Source: Pseudomonadota bacterium
GTDB taxonomy: Bacteria; Pseudomonadota; Gammaproteobacteria; Burkholderiales; Burkholderiaceae_B
Assembly: GCA_023388835.1 (NCBI GenBank)
Contig: JAEWFK010000096.1
Span: 1 to 26,262, forward strand
Reading direction: 5' to 3'
DNA: 26,262 nt
This document shows positions 22,136-26,262 of this stretch, piece by piece; within the stretch, counting starts at the first letter, position 1, and every line of letters starts with the position of its first letter. The translations under genes and the position numbers were made by a program. The notes beneath the pieces were generated by a model. That model was not told where the DNA came from. It ran no database searches and was given only the letters and a program-made list of their open reading frames with translations.

Positions 22136-22164
22136 AAAAGACGCCGCCCGCAAATGGGGCGGCG
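22136..22164 (-). terminator. Rho-independent terminator of the aminotransferase gene
   Basis: CGCCGCCC (22142-22149) and GGGCGGCG (22157-22164) form a perfect 8-bp stem with a 7-nt loop. On the minus strand it is followed by TCTTTT. It begins 4 bp after the aminotransferase stop codon. Confidence 0.7.
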
Positions 22165-22167
22165 ATT

Positions 22168-23373
22168 TTATGGGTTGATGACCGCGGCGATGGCCTTGGC
22201 CACGTAATCAATATTACGGCTATTAAGCGCTGCTACGCAGATGCGCCCGCTGGAGACCGCGTATACGCCGTGCTCGTCGCGCAGGCGGTCGACTTGTTCT
22301 TCGGTCAGACCCGAATACGAGAACATGCCGCGCTGCGACAGCACGAAGCTGAAGTCCTGGCTGACGCCATGGGCCTTCAGCTTTTCAACCAGCTGACGGC
22401 GCATGTCGCGGATGCGGTCGCGCATTTCTGCCAGTTCGTCGGTCCAGAGTTGATAAAGTTCCGGCGTGTTCAGCACCATGGAAACAACCGTGCCGCCGTG
22501 TGTGGGCGGGTTGGAGTAGTTGGTGCGGATGACGCGCTTGAGCTGGCTGAGCACGCGCTGGCTTTCTTCGGATGAAGAGCAGATGAGCGTGAGGGCGCCG
22601 ACGCGCTCGCCGTAAAGCGAGAAGGATTTCGAGAATGAGGAGCTCACCAGCATGGTGATGTCTTGTGCGGCAAAGTGGCGCACGACGGCGGCGTCCTCTT
22701 CCAGGCCGTCACCGAATCCCTGGTAGGCGATGTCGAGGAAGGGCACGAGTTCGCGCTGTTTGACGACGTCGGCGATCTGCTTCCATTGGTCAAAGCTGAG
22801 ATCGACGCCAGTGGGATTATGGCAGCAGGCATGCAGAATGACGACGGTGCCGGCGGGGAACGTATTGAAGGCGTCGAGCATGCCTTGGAAGTTCAAGCCA
22901 TGGGTGGCGGCGTCGTAGTAGGGATAGGTCTCCACCGGGAAGCCGGCACGCTCGAACAGCGCGCGGTGGTTTTCCCAACTGGGGTCGCTGATGACGACCT
23001 TGGCGCCGGGCTTGAGCCATTTCAGGAAATCGGCGCCGATCTTCAGCGCCCCGGTGCCGCCAAGCGCTTGCGCGGTCAGCACGCGACCGGAGTCCAGCAG
23101 GGAGTTTCCGGCACCCAGCAGGAGCTGTTGAGCGCCCTTGTTGTAGGCCCCGATGCCTTCGATCGGCAGGTAGCCGCGCGGTGCGGCGGCTTCCACGCGG
23201 GCCACTTCGGCCTTGTGCACGGCTTTCAGCAGAGGAATCCGGCCTTCGTCGTCGTAATAGACGCCGACACCCAGGTTCACCTTCCCCGGACGGGTGTCGG
23301 CATTATATTGTTCGTTCAGACCCAGAATCGGGTCGCGAGGAGCGAGTTCGACGGATTCGAAAAGCGAGTTCAT
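22168..23373 (-). CDS. tyrB: Aromatic-amino-acid/aspartate aminotransferase (class I, TyrB-like)
   Basis: This 401-residue PLP enzyme transfers the amino group between aromatic amino acids or aspartate and 2-oxoglutarate. Family segments are PRDPILGLNEQYNADTRPGKVNLGVGVYYDDEGRIPLL, LGGTGALKIGADFL, PSWENHRALFERAG and LHACCHNPTGVD. The PLP-binding lysine is Lys249 in SSSFSKSFSLYGERVGAL, and GMFSYSGL is near the C-terminus. The ATG at 23373 gives the usual start (MNSLFESVELAPRDPI). No clear ribosome-binding site is visible. The group includes both AspC and TyrB, so preference for tyrosine/phenylalanine over aspartate is inferred. It diverges from uvrB. Confidence 0.9.
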   Translation of the reverse strand: MNSLFESVELAPRDPILGLNEQYNADTRPGKVNLGVGVYYDDEGRIPLLKAVHKAEVARVEAAAPRGYLPIEGIGAYNKGAQQLLLGAGNSLLDSGRVLTAQALGGTGALKIGADFLKWLKPGAKVVISDPSWENHRALFERAGFPVETYPYYDAATHGLNFQGMLDAFNTFPAGTVVILHACCHNPTGVDLSFDQWKQIADVVKQRELVPFLDIAYQGFGDGLEEDAAVVRHFAAQDITMLVSSSFSKSFSLYGERVGALTLICSSSEESQRVLSQLKRVIRTNYSNPPTHGGTVVSMVLNTPELYQLWTDELAEMRDRIRDMRRQLVEKLKAHGVSQDFSFVLSQRGMFSYSGLTEEQVDRLRDEHGVYAVSSGRICVAALNSRNIDYVAKAIAAVINP

Positions 23374-23519
23374 GGATGTGGGCAAGCTCGAAGTGAGGGC
23401 GGTTCAAGGAAACTATGAAGGAGTCGCCGCAGCACCTGCTTACCGATCGGCTCGTCCGAAGCTTCCCTATTGATACGTAAGAATGTGATAATACGGGGTT
23501 TCCCTTAGGTGTGTCCAGT

Positions 23520-25553
23520 ATGACCAAAGCGGCAGGTTTTGTGGAATTCGCGGGCAGCCCATTTCGGCTTTACCAGCCGTATCCGCCCGCCGGCGACCAG
23601 CCCGCCGCCATCGATTCACTTGTGCAGGGAATCGATGACGGGCTCATGTACCAGACCCTGCTGGGCGTGACCGGTTCTGGCAAGACCTACACCATGGCTA
23701 ACGTGATTGCCCGTACCGGCCGACCGGCGCTCGTGCTCGCGCATAACAAGACGCTTGCCGCGCAGCTCTACGCCGAGATGCGCGAATTCTTTCCCAAGAA
23801 CGCGGTCGAGTATTTCGTTTCCTACTACGACTACTATCAGCCCGAAGCCTATGTGCCGTCGCGCGATCTGTTCATTGAAAAAGACTCATCCATCAACGAG
23901 CACATTGAACAGATGCGCTTGTCGGCGACAAAAAGCCTGCTGGAACGGCGCGACACCATCATCGTCGGCACGGTCTCGTGCATATACGGCATAGGGAATC
24001 CGGGTGACTACCATGCGATGGTGCTCACACTGCGTGCCGGGGACCGCATTCCCCGACAGGAGCTGCTCGCCCGCCTGGTCGCCATGCAATACGAGCGTAA
24101 CGACGTTGAGTTCGCGCGTGGACACTTCCGGGCGCGGGGCGAAACGATAGACGTCTTCCCGGCGGAGCACGCGGAACTGGCATTGCGCATCACCTTGTTC
24201 GACGACGAGGTCGAGACCTTGGAGATGTTCGACCCGCTCACCGGCAAGGTGCAGCAGAAGGTGCCGCGTTTCACTGTCTTTCCAAGTTCGCACTACGTGA
24301 CGCCGCGGGACACCGTGTTGCGGGCCATAGAAACCATCAAGCTCGAGTTGCGCGAACGACTGGCGGAACTGGTGGCGGGTGGAAAACTGGTCGAGGCGCA
24401 GCGCCTGGAGCAGCGCACGCGCTTCGATCTCGAAATGCTGCAGGAACTCGGGTTTTGCAAGGGCATCGAGAACTACTCACGCCATTTGTCCGGTGCCGCG
24501 CCCGGCGAACCGCCGCCCACGCTGATCGACTATCTGCCTTCCGACGCGCTGATGTTCATTGACGAGAGCCACGTGACCATGGGGCAGCTGGGAGGCATGT
24601 ACTTGGGGGACCGCTCGCGCAAGTCGACCCTGGTGCAGTTCGGCTTTCGCCTGCCTTCAGCGATCGATAACCGACCGCTCAAGCTCGAAGAGTTCGAGCA
24701 GCGCATGCGTCAGACCGTCTTCGTGTCGGCGACGCCGGGCCCTTATGAAGCCGAGCATTCCGACCAAGTCATTGAGCAGGTCGTACGCCCGACCGGCTTG
24801 GTCGACCCACTCGTGGAAGTGCGTCCGGCCACGAGCCAGGTCGATGACCTGCTTGGGGAAATACATCGCACCATCGCCCTGGACGAACGTGTGCTCGTCA
24901 CGACGCTCACCAAGCGGATGGCCGAGGACCTGACCGACTATATGATCGAGAACGGGTTGAAGGTGCGCTACCTGCATTCCGATATTGATACCGTCGAGCG
25001 CGTCGAGATCATCCGGGATCTGCGCCTGGGCGTGTTCGATGTGCTGGTGGGAATCAACCTCCTGCGTGAAGGCCTGGACATGCCGGAGGTCTCGCTCGTG
25101 GCCATTCTCGACGCCGACAAGGAAGGCTTTCTTCGCTCTGAGCGCAGCCTGATCCAGACCATAGGCCGGGCGGCGCGTCACCTGAATGGCCGTGCCATCC
25201 TGTACGCGGACCGGATCACCGATTCGATGCGCCGCGCCATCGATGAAACCGAGAGGCGTCGGGTGCGGCAACTGGCATTCAACGCCGAGCATCAGATCAC
25301 GGCCCGCAGTGTGAGCAAGGCGGTGCGTGAAATGATAGACGGCGTCATGTCGACGGCCGCCTCGACCGCTGCTGCGGCAGCGATCGAAGCCGATGTGGCA
25401 CCCGAATTGCTTCGGGACGACAAGGCGCTGGCCCGCGAAATCCGGCGCCTTGAGAAGCAAATGCTGGATCACGCTCGCAATTTGGAGTTCGAGCAGGCCG
25501 CTGCGACACGCGACACCCTGAATCGTCTGAAAGAAAAAGCGCTACTAAGCTGA
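23520..25553 (+). CDS. uvrB: UvrABC excinuclease subunit B
   Basis: This 677-residue helicase-like protein verifies DNA damage delivered by UvrA and recruits UvrC for incision. Walker A is GVTGSGKT (49-56). The beta-hairpin region is SYYDYYQPEAYVPSRDLFIEKDSSINEHIEQMR and motif II is FIDESHVTMGQ. Motifs V and VI appear in LLREGLDMPEVSLVAILDADKEGFLRS and LIQTIGRAARH. The UVR domain that binds UvrC ends the protein (LEKQMLDHARNLEFEQAAATRDTL). The ATG at 23520 is favoured over a GTG at 23511 because AGG is positioned for it. No CTG-N10-CAG SOS box is seen in the 146 bp upstream. Confidence 0.98.
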   Translation: MTKAAGFVEFAGSPFRLYQPYPPAGDQPAAIDSLVQGIDDGLMYQTLLGVTGSGKTYTMANVIARTGRPALVLAHNKTLAAQLYAEMREFFPKNAVEYFVSYYDYYQPEAYVPSRDLFIEKDSSINEHIEQMRLSATKSLLERRDTIIVGTVSCIYGIGNPGDYHAMVLTLRAGDRIPRQELLARLVAMQYERNDVEFARGHFRARGETIDVFPAEHAELALRITLFDDEVETLEMFDPLTGKVQQKVPRFTVFPSSHYVTPRDTVLRAIETIKLELRERLAELVAGGKLVEAQRLEQRTRFDLEMLQELGFCKGIENYSRHLSGAAPGEPPPTLIDYLPSDALMFIDESHVTMGQLGGMYLGDRSRKSTLVQFGFRLPSAIDNRPLKLEEFEQRMRQTVFVSATPGPYEAEHSDQVIEQVVRPTGLVDPLVEVRPATSQVDDLLGEIHRTIALDERVLVTTLTKRMAEDLTDYMIENGLKVRYLHSDIDTVERVEIIRDLRLGVFDVLVGINLLREGLDMPEVSLVAILDADKEGFLRSERSLIQTIGRAARHLNGRAILYADRITDSMRRAIDETERRRVRQLAFNAEHQITARSVSKAVREMIDGVMSTAASTAAAAAIEADVAPELLRDDKALAREIRRLEKQMLDHARNLEFEQAAATRDTLNRLKEKALLS

Positions 25554-25590
25554 AGCGCGTTGGTATTTTGCAACAAGCCGCTACGCGTTT
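25553..25590 (+). other. Weak hairpin after uvrB
   Basis: AAGCGCGT (25553-25560) and ACGCGTTT (25583-25590) can pair over 8 bp with one G-U, around a 22-nt loop. The 3' T-run is only three bases. It may be an inefficient terminator. The rest of the gap to 25729 shows nothing clear. Confidence 0.3.
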
Positions 25591-25729
25591 CATCCGGCCG
25601 CAATATCTTTCATCTGTTACCGGTGAGCAGCTATTGCCCATACTGGGTGCTAGGGTTTACCATTAACCATTCTTCTCGATGCAGTGCAGCATGGCACCGA
25701 GAGCCCACTACTCATTTTCAGCCCTAAAG

Positions 25730-26218
25730 ATGACTAAGGTACTGTTTGTTTGCTCGGGGAATATTTGCCGCTCACCCAGCGCAGAAGGCGTGTTCCGCCG
25801 CATGGTGGACGATGCGGGTCTGGCCGAAGTGATCGGTACGGACTCCGCCGGCACGCATGCCTATCACGTGGGAGAAGCCCCGGACCCGCGTTCCCAGGCG
25901 GCTGCGCGCAAGCGGGGCTATGAGCTTTCCAACTGTGTAGCGCGTCAGGTCTGTGCGGAAGATTTCCGCGAATACGACATGATTCTGGCCATGGATTGGG
26001 AAAACCTCGCGGCGCTTCAGCAGATGTGCCCGAAGGTGTATCAGCACAAACTCATGTTGCTGATGCGCTTCTCGAACGAGTTCGAAGAAGCCACCGTGCC
26101 GGACCCTTACTATGGGGGTCCCGAAGGCTTTGCAAAGGTGCTCGACTATCTGGAAGACGCCTGCGAAGGGGTGATGGAAGTCGTACGCAAGCGCGCACTG
26201 CAATATCAGGCAGCCTGA
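25730..26218 (+). CDS. Low-molecular-weight protein tyrosine phosphatase
   Basis: This 162-residue cytoplasmic phosphatase has the LMW-PTP fold signature at its N-terminus: VLFVCSGNICRSP. Cys8 is the nucleophile and Arg14 the phosphate-binding residue (CX5R). The general acid Asp125 lies in VPDPYYGG. TDSAGTHAYHVGEAPDPRSQAAARKRG is also typical. The ATG at 25730 puts the motif at the usual position and is preferred over an upstream in-frame ATG at 25679, which would add 17 residues without family similarity. The ribosome-binding site is weak. Family members dephosphorylate tyrosine-phosphorylated proteins such as BY-kinases, but no kinase or capsule gene is nearby. The substrate is not known. 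Confidence 0.93.
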   Translation: MTKVLFVCSGNICRSPSAEGVFRRMVDDAGLAEVIGTDSAGTHAYHVGEAPDPRSQAAARKRGYELSNCVARQVCAEDFREYDMILAMDWENLAALQQMCPKVYQHKLMLLMRFSNEFEEATVPDPYYGGPEGFAKVLDYLEDACEGVMEVVRKRALQYQAA

Positions 26219-26262
26219 AGCCGCCGGATGAAGGTCCCGCCGTGGCGCGGGGGCATTGGTGC

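Noticed and set aside
1..26262. CRISPR arrays, insertion sequences, prophage genes or rRNA
   Set aside because: No regularly spaced repeats, transposase motifs, terminal inverted repeats, phage proteins or rRNA sequence were seen.

Overview
The window is about 26 kb of GC-rich chromosome from a betaproteobacterium, most likely of the Alcaligenaceae (Bordetella/Achromobacter/Pusillimonas-like). This placement rests on the protein character, the tig-clpP-clpX-lon block beside yhhQ/queC, a Bug (TctC-type) binding protein inside a catabolic operon, and the long linker in Lon. No species is claimed. Most genes are intact and well packed. I see no insertion sequence, prophage, CRISPR array or rRNA.

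Layout. (1) 1-3852, accessory metabolism. A D-amino-acid dehydrogenase (dadA-like, cut by the left edge), a LysR regulator and an exported SAM-dependent methyltransferase lie on the minus strand. An alpha/beta hydrolase diverges from them. (2) 3863-10111, a seven-gene minus-strand operon of beta-ketoadipate/dicarboxylate type. Its order is CoA-transferase alpha and beta (pcaI with a TTG start, pcaJ), an SDR, a Bug solute-binding protein, the thiolase pcaF, a 3-hydroxyacyl-CoA dehydrogenase and an IclR/PcaR-type regulator at the distal end. A sigma70-like promoter with two 15-bp PcaR-like boxes precedes pcaI. (3) 10441-11217, a WaaE/KdtX-type LPS-core glycosyltransferase. (4) 11258-12798, a queuosine block on the minus strand: tRNA-Leu(UAG), a small hairpin, a preQ1-I riboswitch whose last bases are the ribosome-binding site, yhhQ (precursor transporter) and queC (preQ0 synthase).

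(5) 12958-19004, the protein quality-control block tig, clpP, clpX and lon. tig and clpP overlap (TAATG). A strong hairpin lies between clpP and clpX. A sigma32-type promoter and leader hairpins precede lon, and a bidirectional terminator follows it. (6) 19111-23373, lexA (minus) with its own SOS box between promoter and start codon, divergent otsB-otsA (trehalose synthesis), then a convergent aromatic/aspartate aminotransferase separated by back-to-back hairpins. (7) 23520-26218, uvrB and a low-molecular-weight protein tyrosine phosphatase.

The most noteworthy signals are RNA and regulatory elements. They are the preQ1-I riboswitch placed directly behind a tRNA gene, the paired PcaR-like operators, the lon heat-shock leader, and a 31-bp dyad ahead of dadA. 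Among proteins, the secreted FAM173-like methyltransferase and the unusual gene content of the pca-like operon deserve a second look.
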